Positions 15,494 through 22,199 of a DNA stretch of 31,301 bases are shown here, in pieces. Source of the stretch: a virus. The notes below the pieces were generated by a model that was given only the letters and a program-made list of their open reading frames with translations, was not told the origin of the DNA and made no database searches. The DNA lies in the IMG/VR virus record IMGVR_UViG_3300022925_000105, positions 1-31,301 of that record. The stretch is one strand, 5' to 3'. Each line of letters begins with the position of its first letter. Position 1 is the first letter of the stretch. The position numbers and the translations under genes are program-made.

Positions 15494-16871
15494 TTACGAG
15501 CTATTTATAGAGAGTAAAAGAAAGTCTCTGCAACCATGCGGATTTGGTCCAGTTTCTGAATTGAATAGGCATTTGTTCGACTGGCAGGCTCTCGTAGTCG
15601 AGTGGGCTTTGAAGCGTGGGCGTGCTGCACTATTTGAGGAGTGCGGACTCGGAAAGACGCTTCAGCAATTAAGCTGGGCGGAGCAAGTCGTAAAGAAAAC
15701 AGGAAAGCCGGTCGTTCTTCATTGTCCTGTTGGCGTTAGGCAGCAAACGAAGAGCGAAGCGGAAAAGTTCGGCATTGATGTTGATGTAGTTATCGCAAAT
15801 GAGCAGAGTGACGTCATCAATGGCGTCAACCTGGTCAACTATGAGAAGCTACATCATTTTGATCCGACTACGTTTGCCGGCGTCGTTCTTGATGAATCGT
15901 CGATATTGAAAAACGCATTCGGAAAGATTAAGCGGCATCTCGTGGAAGGATACAGCAAGACACCATATCGACTTGCATGTACAGCTACGCCGAGTCCAAA
16001 CGATCACATCGAGTTAGGCACTCACGCAGAGTTTCTCGGCATTTGCGAACGCGAGGATATGTTGAGCAAGTATTTCGTCCATGATGGAAGCGATACAAGC
16101 AAGTGGAGATTGCGAGGACATGCAAAAAAGCATTTCTGGGAGTGGGTTGCTTCGTGGTCAGTTTGCATCAGCAAGCCAAGCGACATCGGCGGAGATGATA
16201 CCGGATACGAGTTGCCGGAATTGTACGTCAGGCGTCACACGGTCGAGGTCAACGAGAACAACGAAGTAGAAGGCTATCTGTTTAATACGTCTGGAATATC
16301 TGCAACAACAGTTCACGAAGAAAAAAGGCTTACGTGTGAAGCACGATGTAATCGCGTGGCGGAAATTGTGAACGAGCTAGATGAGCCTGTTATTATTTGG
16401 TGCGATACAAACTATGAAGCCGATGCACTTCTCGACCGATTATCTAATTGCTCGGAGATCAGAGGATGTCACAAGGAATCATACAAGGAGTCGCTGCTAA
16501 ATGATTTCAGTAGCGGCAATATTCAAAAGCTAATCACAAAGCCAAGCGTGGCTGGATTCGGCATGAATTGGCAGCACTGTAAGCGTCAGGTCTTTGCAGG
16601 TCTTTCGTATAGCTTTGAGAGCTATTATCAGGCGGTGAGGCGTTGCTGGCGATTCGGGCAGACCGATGATGTTTACGTTGACATTGTTCTGGCTAATACC
16701 GAATCGTCCCTGCATTCAGCCGTTGCGAGCAAAGAGGCAGATCACAGGCTGATGCGGTCTGAAATGGCAGAAGCGATGCGAACTGTATCGCGAAAGAATA
16801 TCGGAATTGATAAAGGCAAGGCACGTTACCAGCCGGCCATCAATGCAACCATACCATCGTTTTTAGGATAA
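15486..16871 (+). CDS. SF2 (SNF2/DEAD-like) helicase
   Basis: A 461-residue ATPase of helicase superfamily 2. Motifs in order: GLGKT Walker A at residues 54-58, DESS (motif II variant of DEAH) at 136-139, TATPS motif III at 166-170, and QAVRRCWRFGQ motif VI at 382-392 with the arginine fingers. The arrangement fits SNF2-like phage helicases that remodel or unwind DNA at forks or recombination intermediates. It sits directly before a DNA methyltransferase gene, a pairing seen in other phages. The start ATG is close to the stop of the previous gene. Exact substrate cannot be read from sequence. Confidence 0.9.
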   Translation: MNDYELFIESKRKSLQPCGFGPVSELNRHLFDWQALVVEWALKRGRAALFEECGLGKTLQQLSWAEQVVKKTGKPVVLHCPVGVRQQTKSEAEKFGIDVDVVIANEQSDVINGVNLVNYEKLHHFDPTTFAGVVLDESSILKNAFGKIKRHLVEGYSKTPYRLACTATPSPNDHIELGTHAEFLGICEREDMLSKYFVHDGSDTSKWRLRGHAKKHFWEWVASWSVCISKPSDIGGDDTGYELPELYVRRHTVEVNENNEVEGYLFNTSGISATTVHEEKRLTCEARCNRVAEIVNELDEPVIIWCDTNYEADALLDRLSNCSEIRGCHKESYKESLLNDFSSGNIQKLITKPSVAGFGMNWQHCKRQVFAGLSYSFESYYQAVRRCWRFGQTDDVYVDIVLANTESSLHSAVASKEADHRLMRSEMAEAMRTVSRKNIGIDKGKARYQPAINATIPSFLG

Positions 16872-16874
16872 GAA

Positions 16875-17801
16875 ATGAATAGTGCAATCAATCAAGAGAG
16901 CGGCGAGAATTGGCATTTATATCACGGCGATTGCTGTGAGGTGTTGAATCTAATGCCAGATAACTCGATGGACTTCAGTGTATTTAGCCCGCCATTCGCG
17001 AGCTTATATGTTTACAGCGATAGCGAACGCGACATGGGAAACAATGAGACTGACGAGCTTTTCTTTGCTCACTTTAAGTTTCTAGTTGATTTGCTTCTGA
17101 AAAAGATCAAGCCAGGTCGATTGGTCTCGGTTCACTGCATGAATTTACCGTCAACCATAAGCCATCAAGGTTATATTGGCATCCGCGATTTCAGAGGCGA
17201 GATAATTAGGACGTTTGTGGAGTCTGGGTTTTACTATCACAGCGAAGTTTGCATCTGGAAAGATCCAGTTGTAGCAATGCAGAGAACGAAAGCACTTGGA
17301 CTACTTCATAAGCAAGTCAAAAAAGATTCGACAATGAGCAGGCAAGGCATACCCGACTACGTGTGCACATTCAGAAAGCCAGGTAAAAACGAAAGTCCAG
17401 TAGCAGGAGAGTTTAAGTATTTTGCCGGCGATGTCGATGAATTTAATAAGCGAGAGAAACCTGGCAACCTGTCTATTGATATTTGGCAACGGTATGCGTC
17501 GCCTGTCTGGATGGACATAAAGCAAAGCAACACGCTGAACAGCAGAATGGGCCGAGAAAGCAACGACGAGAGACACGTCTGCCCATTGCAGTTGGATGTA
17601 ATCGAGCGATGCTTGCAGCTATGGAGCAATCCAGGCGATGTCGTGTTATCACCATTCGCTGGAATTGGATCTGAGGGCGTTGCGTCATTGAGAGCCGGCA
17701 GAAAGTTTGTCGGAGTTGAACTTAAACAGAGCTACTTTGATGCAGCAAAGGGATTTCTAAAAAGCGAAGAATCAGAGCAAGCTATACCATCACTTTTCTA
17801 A
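16875..17801 (+). CDS. DNA methyltransferase (N6-adenine/N4-cytosine, beta class)
   Basis: A 308-residue S-adenosylmethionine-dependent DNA methylase. The catalytic motif IV is SPPF at residues 38-41, and the AdoMet-binding motif I is SPFAGIG at 259-265 near the C-terminus. The order IV then I marks the beta class, which includes N6-adenine and N4-cytosine enzymes. No restriction endonuclease gene is next to it, so it is an orphan, most likely protecting phage DNA against host restriction or marking DNA for the phage's own use. It lies three bases after the helicase stop. The recognition sequence is not predictable from this alone. Confidence 0.9.
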   Translation: MNSAINQESGENWHLYHGDCCEVLNLMPDNSMDFSVFSPPFASLYVYSDSERDMGNNETDELFFAHFKFLVDLLLKKIKPGRLVSVHCMNLPSTISHQGYIGIRDFRGEIIRTFVESGFYYHSEVCIWKDPVVAMQRTKALGLLHKQVKKDSTMSRQGIPDYVCTFRKPGKNESPVAGEFKYFAGDVDEFNKREKPGNLSIDIWQRYASPVWMDIKQSNTLNSRMGRESNDERHVCPLQLDVIERCLQLWSNPGDVVLSPFAGIGSEGVASLRAGRKFVGVELKQSYFDAAKGFLKSEESEQAIPSLF

Positions 17802-17813
17802 GAAGGGCAAGGA

Positions 17814-17972
17814 ATGTTAATTCTTACACGCAAACCAGGCGAACGTATTAAAATTACCGACGGGGACAAGACCATCGAGATACATCTGCAATGGTCAAAG
17901 AAGTCAGCGGCGTCAATCGGAATTGTCGCACCGCAGGACTACAAGATTTCTCGACCGAAAGAAAATCAATGA
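17814..17972 (+). CDS. csrA: Phage-encoded CsrA/RsmA-type RNA-binding regulator
   Basis: A 52-residue protein starting MLILTRKPGERIKI, an almost canonical CsrA N-terminus, and containing IGIVAPQDYKISR (residues 35-47), matching the IGVNAPKEVSVHR region of E. coli CsrA. Residues known to contact RNA in CsrA, L4 and R6 and the arginine equivalent to R44 (here R47), are kept. CsrA dimers bind GGA motifs near ribosome sites and control translation or mRNA decay. The protein is a little shorter than host versions, with a trimmed C-terminus. It has a ribosome site AGAAGGG (17801-17807) and its own start lies next to AAGGA, a possible autoregulatory target. The stop overlaps the next ATG (ATGA). Confidence 0.88.
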   Translation: MLILTRKPGERIKITDGDKTIEIHLQWSKKSAASIGIVAPQDYKISRPKENQ

Positions 17973-18196
17973 CATCCTCGCGCGACTCGCGTCGCGGTGA
18001 ATCAAGAAGCACCACAAAAAGCGACGCGGGTCGAGTGCGAGGAAACCGTAACCGCTGCAATCAATGCAGCAATCCCACTTACCAAACCATCTGCTCGGAG
18101 TGCATGTGCAATGGATGCAAAAGACTCTACATATTGTGTGAATGCGATAAAACAGGAGAGGCTTCCAGCATGGCTGGAAAGAAGCGACGCAGTTAG
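17969..18196 (+). CDS. Small zinc-knuckle protein
   Basis: A 75-residue basic protein coupled to csrA by ATGA overlap. An arginine/serine-rich N-terminus (about residues 1-29) precedes eight cysteines in C30-x2-C33, C42-x2-C45, C47-x2-C50 and C57-x-C59, enough for two zinc sites. The layout suggests nucleic-acid binding. Its second half overlaps another reading frame (17997-18380). The regular cysteine spacing argues that this frame is truly coding. Family unknown; with CsrA it may form a small regulatory pair, which is inference. Confidence 0.6.
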   Translation: MTSSRDSRRGESRSTTKSDAGRVRGNRNRCNQCSNPTYQTICSECMCNGCKRLYILCECDKTGEASSMAGKKRRS

Positions 18197-18380
18197 AAAC
18201 GCCATCGCGAAAATAGCGACTAGGCTGACCGAGATGCACAGCGATGAACGCGAGCAAGTCAAAGAGGCTATGAAACGCGGCGACACATCAGCAGCGTTAT
18301 CACACGCTGAACGAGCGGAGGCTTTCTACGAAGCATCGCGAGAAGCTCACAGTTTTATTTTAAGGAGTCAGTGGCTATGA
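18111..18380 (+). CDS. Small helical protein overlapping the zinc-knuckle gene
   Basis: Only this frame is open across 18197-18376, so it must code for something here. The helical part, LPAWLERSDAVRNAIAKIA to AERAEAFYEASREAHSFIL, looks like a real protein of unknown family. The start is unclear: a GTG at 17997 gives 127 residues, the ATG at 18111 used here gives 89, and an ATG at 18234 gives 48. The stop overlaps the ATG of the next gene (ATGA), which supports the 3' end. It is overlapped upstream by the zinc-knuckle gene in another frame. Confidence 0.5.
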   Translation: MDAKDSTYCVNAIKQERLPAWLERSDAVRNAIAKIATRLTEMHSDEREQVKEAMKRGDTSAALSHAERAEAFYEASREAHSFILRSQWL

Positions 18381-18640
18381 CCTTTGCAATTATCGGAGTC
18401 GGAATCGTTGCACCATTCGGGTTCTTGATCGCTTTGGTGCTGTCGATGGAATCCAGCCGGCAGCGACAGATGCAAGAGATCCGAAGGATAGGCCGGGACT
18501 TTGAGGCATATATGGACGGAATCACAAAGAAGAACGACGAGATAAGGAAGCGTCATGGACTACCTGTATCGAGTTTTTGCGTTGATGACGGTGATCACCG
18601 TCGCTGTGGTGATGATAATTTTGCTTGCACCAAACGATGA
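18377..18640 (+). CDS. Small membrane protein with coiled tail
   Basis: An 87-residue protein with an N-terminal hydrophobic segment (about residues 3-22, TFAIIGVGIVAPFGFLIALV) followed by a helical, charged region of coiled-coil type (ESSRQRQMQEIRRIGRDFEAY). The C-terminal third contains CVDD and a final Cys. It starts at an ATGA overlap; a GTG at 18371 is an alternative. From 18555 a second frame (below) overlaps its 3' end, so the last 28 residues may be less reliable. Function unknown; it lies in the regulatory part of the early block, not next to the lysis candidates. Confidence 0.55.
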   Translation: MTFAIIGVGIVAPFGFLIALVLSMESSRQRQMQEIRRIGRDFEAYMDGITKKNDEIRKRHGLPVSSFCVDDGDHRRCGDDNFACTKR

Positions 18641-18653
18641 GGATATGGAATGA
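18555..18653 (+). CDS. Tiny single-span membrane peptide
   Basis: A 32-residue reading frame starting MDYLYRVFALMTVITVAVVM, almost entirely one hydrophobic segment with a short acidic tail ending in DEDME. It has a good ribosome site, AAGGA at 18544-18548, six bases from the ATG, and its stop overlaps the next start (ATGA), matching the genome's style. It overlaps the end of the preceding gene in another frame. Small membrane peptides of this kind often modulate host membrane functions, but no function can be assigned. Confidence 0.45.
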   Translation: MDYLYRVFALMTVITVAVVMIILLAPNDEDME

Positions 18654-18919
18654 CTGATTGGGTATTCAGGGGAGAGAGACGCCGGCAATTTGATGACTGG
18701 TGGGAAATAGCAAAGCCGCAATTCAATATGCCGGACGATCCAAAAGTACAGATCAGCGGCAAGCAAGGCGACTTTATGCTGGCTTGCCTGCGAGCATACG
18801 AGCAAGGACGGATCGACGAGCGAGAGGACGCACACGAGATCCGCAAAGAGTACGACGCGACTGGTAGGGTCAGTCGCTTTTCTGATGTAACGCTAACGCG
18901 AGAGGATAGCGATGAGTGA
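18650..18919 (+). CDS. Hypothetical protein
   Basis: An 89-residue acidic protein, with a WVFRGERRRQFDDWWEIAKP N-terminus and helical CLRAYEQGRIDEREDAHEI near the centre. It is coupled upstream by ATGA to the tiny membrane peptide and overlaps the RecT-like gene by eight bases. No family recognised and no motif for enzyme activity. It is placed with the recombination genes, so an accessory role to them is possible but unsupported. Confidence 0.62.
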   Translation: MTDWVFRGERRRQFDDWWEIAKPQFNMPDDPKVQISGKQGDFMLACLRAYEQGRIDEREDAHEIRKEYDATGRVSRFSDVTLTREDSDE

Positions 18920-19502
18920 AGAGAACGAGTTGATAGAGATGCCGGCAGTTATCGAGACGGAAAGAGAGCCAGAAACCGCTTTGGCTTTGGTCGAGGCGGA
19001 TACGCGAAAGTTTGAGCTGGTGCAGCGAGAAGCAAAACTGCTTTCATCATCCAAGTTGGTTCCGACTCATTACCAGGGCAACATCGCTGATGTAGTGGTA
19101 GCCATGAACATGGCTCGCCGGATGAACGCAGATCCGTTGATGGTGATGCAGTCGCTGCACATCATCCATGGGAAGCCTGGTTGGTCTGCTCAGTTCCTGA
19201 TTGCGAGCTTTAACGCTTGCGGAAAGTTCGGGGCAGTTTACTACGAGTTCAACGACGACAAGAGCGAGTGCACGGCAAAGACTGTCGAGCTTGCGACCGG
19301 AAGAGAGATCGCCGGCCCGATGGTCTCGCTGGAAATGGCGAAGGGTGAAGGATGGGCCACCAAGACGGGATCGAAATGGAAAACGATGCCAGAGCTGATG
19401 CTGAGATACAGAGCAGCAGCATTTCTGATAAGAACCACAGCACCTGAGATCGGCTTGGGGCTATACACGACCGACGAATTGAGAGACATCGACAATGGCT
19501 AG
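18912..19502 (+). CDS. RecT-like single-strand annealing protein
   Basis: A 196-residue protein resembling the RecT/Red-beta superfamily of annealing proteins, which pair complementary single strands during phage recombination and replication. Family-like features: an N-terminal acidic region, then SKLVPTHYQGNIADVVVAMN, ADPLMVMQSLHIIHGKPGW, FLIASFNACGKFG, and the strongly conserved-looking TMPELMLRYRAAAFLIRTTA near residues 157-176. SSB follows immediately, with an eight-base overlap, and a nuclease-like gene comes next, forming a typical recombination unit. Shorter than RecT of Rac (269 residues). No exonuclease domain in this protein. Confidence 0.75.
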   Translation: MSEENELIEMPAVIETEREPETALALVEADTRKFELVQREAKLLSSSKLVPTHYQGNIADVVVAMNMARRMNADPLMVMQSLHIIHGKPGWSAQFLIASFNACGKFGAVYYEFNDDKSECTAKTVELATGREIAGPMVSLEMAKGEGWATKTGSKWKTMPELMLRYRAAAFLIRTTAPEIGLGLYTTDELRDIDNG

Positions 19503-19893
19503 TCTGAACAAAGTGCAAGTGATCGGAAACGTCACGAGAGACATCGAGCTAAAGCGTACACCAGGCGGAAACGCTGTCTGTGATGTAGGCGTAGCAATCA
19601 ACGAGAAGCGAAAGGACGCAGGCGGGAAATGGGTCGAGGAAGTTTTATTTTTAGATGTAACGCTCTGGGGTCGGACAGCCGAAGTCGCAGCCGAGTACGC
19701 CGGCAAAGGTGCGCCAGTCTACCTGGAAGGCAGAATGAAGATGGATGTTTGGACGGATCAGAGCGGACAGGAACGGAAGAAGCTCAAGGTGATCGGGGAT
19801 CGGTTGCAGTTACTCGGCGGGAGGTCGGAAGCAACGCCGGCACCGAAACCAGCACCGAAGCCGGAACCTTCAGCCGATGAGTTCCCATTCTGA
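19495..19893 (+). CDS. ssb: Single-stranded DNA-binding protein
   Basis: A 132-residue SSB with an N-terminal OB-fold, beginning SLNKVQVIGNVTRDIELKRT and including VAINEKRKDAGGKWVEE and EGRMKMDVWTDQSG. A proline-rich linker (PAPKPAPKPEP) follows, then an acidic tip ending DEFPF, equivalent to the DDIPF tail of E. coli SSB that recruits partner enzymes. It protects single strands at the fork and in recombination. It is coupled to the RecT-like gene and precedes a nuclease-like gene, so the C-terminal tip may recruit those proteins. Confidence 0.95.
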   Translation: MASLNKVQVIGNVTRDIELKRTPGGNAVCDVGVAINEKRKDAGGKWVEEVLFLDVTLWGRTAEVAAEYAGKGAPVYLEGRMKMDVWTDQSGQERKKLKVIGDRLQLLGGRSEATPAPKPAPKPEPSADEFPF

Positions 19894-19905
19894 GATGCCT
19901 TAACA

Positions 19906-20385
19906 ATGAGCGAAAACCATAAAAGATTTTTAACGCATCTGCGTCGCAGCACCGAAGCCGTCGATTTTGCTAGAAGCTGGCTTGTAGAGCAAGGCTTTGA
20001 TGTATTGCAAAAGGCAGTGCGAACTGCACCTGATGCGTCGCAGTGGGAAGAATACGCGGACGATGGCGATCTATACATTCAACAACGTGTAGAGGTGAAA
20101 AGACTTGGCGTAAAGTTTACTCCAACGCATTGGCCATACGGATCTAAGTTTATCGTGTGCGCCAAGCACGCATTCGATCGAGCAAAGCCTAAGCCATTTG
20201 GCTTTATTATTTTGAGCAACGACCTTGCATGTGCGGCTTGCCTGCGTTCATCAACGAAGGATCGCTGGTACACAGAAAGAAGAAATGACTCTCGATATCA
20301 AAGCGTAAATCAGGATTTCTATTTTGCACCTTTAGATTGCGTGGATTTTTTATGGACGAACCAGCAAGCGAGCGATGGCACATGA
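19906..20385 (+). CDS. Putative PD-(D/E)XK-type nuclease
   Basis: A 159-residue protein with D55 (in GDLYI) and E63-V-K65 (in RVEVKRL), the D-x7-E-x-K pattern of PD-(D/E)XK nucleases. A short helical N-terminal region (FARSWLVEQGFDVLQ) resembles the helix that precedes the core in this fold. It stands next to SSB and the RecT-like protein, where phages often place a recombination exonuclease. It is smaller than YqaJ or lambda exonuclease. I do not know its family, so the nuclease role is inferred from the motif and context. Its stop overlaps the next start (ATGA). Confidence 0.55.
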   Translation: MSENHKRFLTHLRRSTEAVDFARSWLVEQGFDVLQKAVRTAPDASQWEEYADDGDLYIQQRVEVKRLGVKFTPTHWPYGSKFIVCAKHAFDRAKPKPFGFIILSNDLACAACLRSSTKDRWYTERRNDSRYQSVNQDFYFAPLDCVDFLWTNQQASDGT

Positions 20386-20570
20386 TGCAGATTAAGAGTG
20401 CAAAGAACATTAACGATCTTCGCGAGTGCATTGCGGAGATCGAGTACGACAAGTGGGAAGAGATGGAATGGACAATGGATCAAGCAAAGATGAATCGGGT
20501 TAGGAATTATTTTGCCTTTAAGTGCATGTCGATGGGAATAAAGACTAGCGAGGTGAGCGATGGCCGGTGA
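20382..20570 (+). CDS. Small hypothetical protein
   Basis: A 62-residue helical protein starting MMQIKSAKNINDL, chosen because the ATG overlaps the preceding stop (ATGA). In-frame alternatives at 20352 (ATG) and 20337 (TTG) would overlap the previous gene more. It is acidic in the middle (IEYDKWEEMEWTMD) and has no motif I recognise. Its end overlaps the initiator gene by 11 bases. Likely part of the replication/recombination operon. Confidence 0.55.
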   Translation: MMQIKSAKNINDLRECIAEIEYDKWEEMEWTMDQAKMNRVRNYFAFKCMSMGIKTSEVSDGR

Positions 20571-21246
20571 TTGGATCAAGATGCGGATCGACTTAATGGA
20601 AGATCCGGCGGTCATGCAGATGGCGGACGAACTAGAGATCCGAGAGGAGGCGATCGTCGGATACTGTCACGCTCTTTGGTCATGGGTGTCACGCCAATGT
20701 CACGCCGACACCGTGACAGGTGTTACGCTTGCGTCACTCGGACGTCGCATTAACTTGCCTGGCTTTCCCGAATTGATGTGTGACGTCGGTTGGCTTGAAT
20801 ACGACGAAAGCGGCGAGCGTCCGGTGATACGGATACCGAACTGGGATCGCCATCTCTCGCAAAGTGCAAAAAAACGGGCAAATGACGCTAATCGGCAAGC
20901 AAATCGTCGCAAAAGCGTCACGCAGGCGTCACGCTCAACTTGTGACAACAGCGTGACTAGAGAAGAGAAGAGAAGAGAAGAGAAGAATATACACTCTCAC
21001 CCACAGTCGGAAGGTTTCGCGAAGGAATGGACTCGGTGGTGCGAGTTCCGCTTCTCGGTAGATGGCCGGCAGATTCCAGAGGTGCAAGCAGAGTCGATTC
21101 TAATGGAGTTGCATCGACGCGGCCCAGAAAAGGCAAAGCGAGATATTGACTTCAGCATCCAAAAAGGTGCTAGGTCGATACTTGATAGCGACAACGACTT
21201 CGGGAAACAACGCAGCAAACCAAAGACAGTGGATCTAGGGATATGA
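20560..21246 (+). CDS. Replication initiator (O-like) carrying its own origin
   Basis: A 228-residue protein whose N-terminal part (about residues 1-90), starting GDWIKMRIDLMEDPAVMQMA, looks like the winged-helix DNA-binding domain of phage O-like/DnaD-like initiators. A basic linker with REEKRREEKN (residues 134-143) and a C-terminal helical region follow. Such proteins bind iterons in their own gene and recruit the helicase loader. The DNA of this gene contains a cluster of GTCACGC-type repeats (see the origin entry). The following gene looks like a helicase loader, supporting the assignment. The start is in the previous gene. Confidence 0.7.
   Translation: MAGDWIKMRIDLMEDPAVMQMADELEIREEAIVGYCHALWSWVSRQCHADTVTGVTLASLGRRINLPGFPELMCDVGWLEYDESGERPVIRIPNWDRHLSQSAKKRANDANRQANRRKSVTQASRSTCDNSVTREEKRREEKNIHSHPQSEGFAKEWTRWCEFRFSVDGRQIPEVQAESILMELHRRGPEKAKRDIDFSIQKGARSILDSDNDFGKQRSKPKTVDLGI
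20665..20995 (+). other. Replication origin candidate: iterons plus GAGAA run inside initiator gene
   Basis: Copies of GTCACGC or close variants occur at 20665-20672, 20687-20694, 20698-20705, 20721-20728 (TGTTACGC), 20732-20739 (CGTCACTC), 20916-20923 and 20927-20934, with inverted copies at 20713-20718 (GTGACA), 20942-20947 and 20951-20957. A 7-mer should occur only a few times in the whole window on both strands, so this clustering is far above chance. After them, 20958-20986 is a purine run of repeated AGAAG units, followed by an AT-rich stretch (AATATACA). Iterons followed by an easily opened segment inside the initiator gene is the layout of lambda ori in gene O. Confidence 0.6.
20958..20986 (+). 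repeat. AGAAG pentamer tandem repeat
   Basis: About six head-to-tail AGAAG units make a pure purine strand within the initiator gene, encoding the basic REEKRREEK stretch. Purine-strand asymmetry of this kind is common at duplex-opening regions. It directly follows the iteron cluster. The repeat may also change length by slippage; in-frame changes need three units, so gain or loss of one would break the gene. Confidence 0.7.
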
Positions 21247-21740
21247 AAACAGCAGAAGCAAGAACAGAGCTAGGTAGAGTGCTGACGGTGTTTCCCAGTT
21301 ATCGCCAATGGCTTGAAGCAACCAGCAAACCGAAAGAGACGCTTGACGCTTGGTGCGAGATGCTGAGCGACTGCGATGCCAGCGACGTCACGCAACTGGT
21401 CTCCGAGATAGTGGCCGGCGACTTCGAGCCGGTTGGTCGCTACGAAAAGCCAGACGTCCTAGCAAGGAACATCAAGCGAGAAGCGAATGACCGACGGTTC
21501 AAGCGAGTCGAGAAAGAGCGGCAGATGCGGAACTACCACGGACAAAGCAAGAACGCGATGAAGATCGTCGGCGATATGATCACAGGTAAACTTGCAATCA
21601 GGCTTGGAACTTTGGTAGAAGCGAAACAGCTAACGCTGGAGCAAAATGAAATGATGATGGACGAACTAATGGAATGGGATCGCCAAGTCAGGAACGGAAA
21701 CAAAGAAGCACAGAAGCCGGAGTGGTTTGAGTATGTTTGA
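21243..21740 (+). CDS. Helicase-loader-like replication protein
   Basis: A 165-residue helical protein, starting at an overlap with the initiator gene. The N-terminal part (FPSYRQWLEATSKPKETLDA near residues 17-36, then EMLSDCDASDVTQLVSEIV) resembles the N-terminal fold of G39P/DnaC-like helicase loaders, which bring the replicative helicase to the initiator. The C-terminal half is charged and helical. Its place right after an O-like initiator parallels lambda O-P. No replicative helicase is in the window other than the SF2 enzyme, so the host DnaB is presumably the target. Similarity is by eye and moderate. Confidence 0.5.
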   Translation: MKTAEARTELGRVLTVFPSYRQWLEATSKPKETLDAWCEMLSDCDASDVTQLVSEIVAGDFEPVGRYEKPDVLARNIKREANDRRFKRVEKERQMRNYHGQSKNAMKIVGDMITGKLAIRLGTLVEAKQLTLEQNEMMMDELMEWDRQVRNGNKEAQKPEWFEYV

Positions 21741-21912
21741 CCTTGTGCAAAGAGCATCATCGCTGGCTTGCATCTGCTTCTTTGGAGTAAAGCAGATTGG
21801 CGATTGCCTGATGGTCACGGACTCAGGCGGATGCAAGCGGTATCTGATTGGTTATTTAGATGATGGTTCAGTGTTTTGGGAGCGACTGAAGGAATACGAC
21901 GAATGGACTTGA
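21733..21912 (+). CDS. Small hypothetical protein
   Basis: A 59-residue protein starting MFDLVQRASSLACICFFGVK, overlapping the previous gene by eight bases. It is a compact protein with three cysteines and beta-like segments (KRYLIGYLDDGSVFWERL). An in-frame TTG at 21727 is an alternative start. No family recognised. It lies between the loader-like gene and a putative secreted protein. Confidence 0.55.
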   Translation: MFDLVQRASSLACICFFGVKQIGDCLMVTDSGGCKRYLIGYLDDGSVFWERLKEYDEWT

Positions 21913-22199
21913 TAGTGGCAGCGATACTGGCAACGGTTCCTCCGACTGGAACAAGCATCGAGCCGGCAGCACAAGCACACGCGGAACGGGAAGCCAAGCT
22001 GATGGCAGATCGTGGAATCGTGGCTCACCTGCTGGGGCCGGCCAAGGGAGCGAAGTTTACCGGAGTCGGAGCGAGCAACCGGAGCGAACCGTCCACCTGC
22101 TTACCCTGGAACTTTGGAAGCTCGGCAAGAACTGTGATCGCCGATGCGATCGTGAAGGGCAAGGACGGAAGGAACTACCGATCGAGGCACTGGAAATGA
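21903..22199 (+). CDS. Putative exported small protein, possibly CAP-like
   Basis: A 98-residue protein that begins with a short hydrophobic stretch (MDLIVAAILATVPP), compatible with a signal or membrane anchor. The rest (HAEREAKLMADRGIVAHLLG, GAKFTGVGAS, ARTVIADAIVKGKDGRNYRS) weakly resembles the spacing of CAP/SCP-type small domains, but only tentatively. Start ATG 21903 overlaps the previous stop region; an upstream in-frame GTG at 21876 is less likely. It is translationally coupled to the next gene (ATGA). Function unknown. Confidence 0.5.
   Translation: MDLIVAAILATVPPTGTSIEPAAQAHAEREAKLMADRGIVAHLLGPAKGAKFTGVGASNRSEPSTCLPWNFGSSARTVIADAIVKGKDGRNYRSRHWK

Noticed and set aside
18377-18653. 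Overlapping Rz/Rz1 spanin pair
   Set aside because: Two small membrane proteins overlap, but there is no lipobox cysteine or proline-rich outer-membrane subunit, and they are far from the lysis-like genes.
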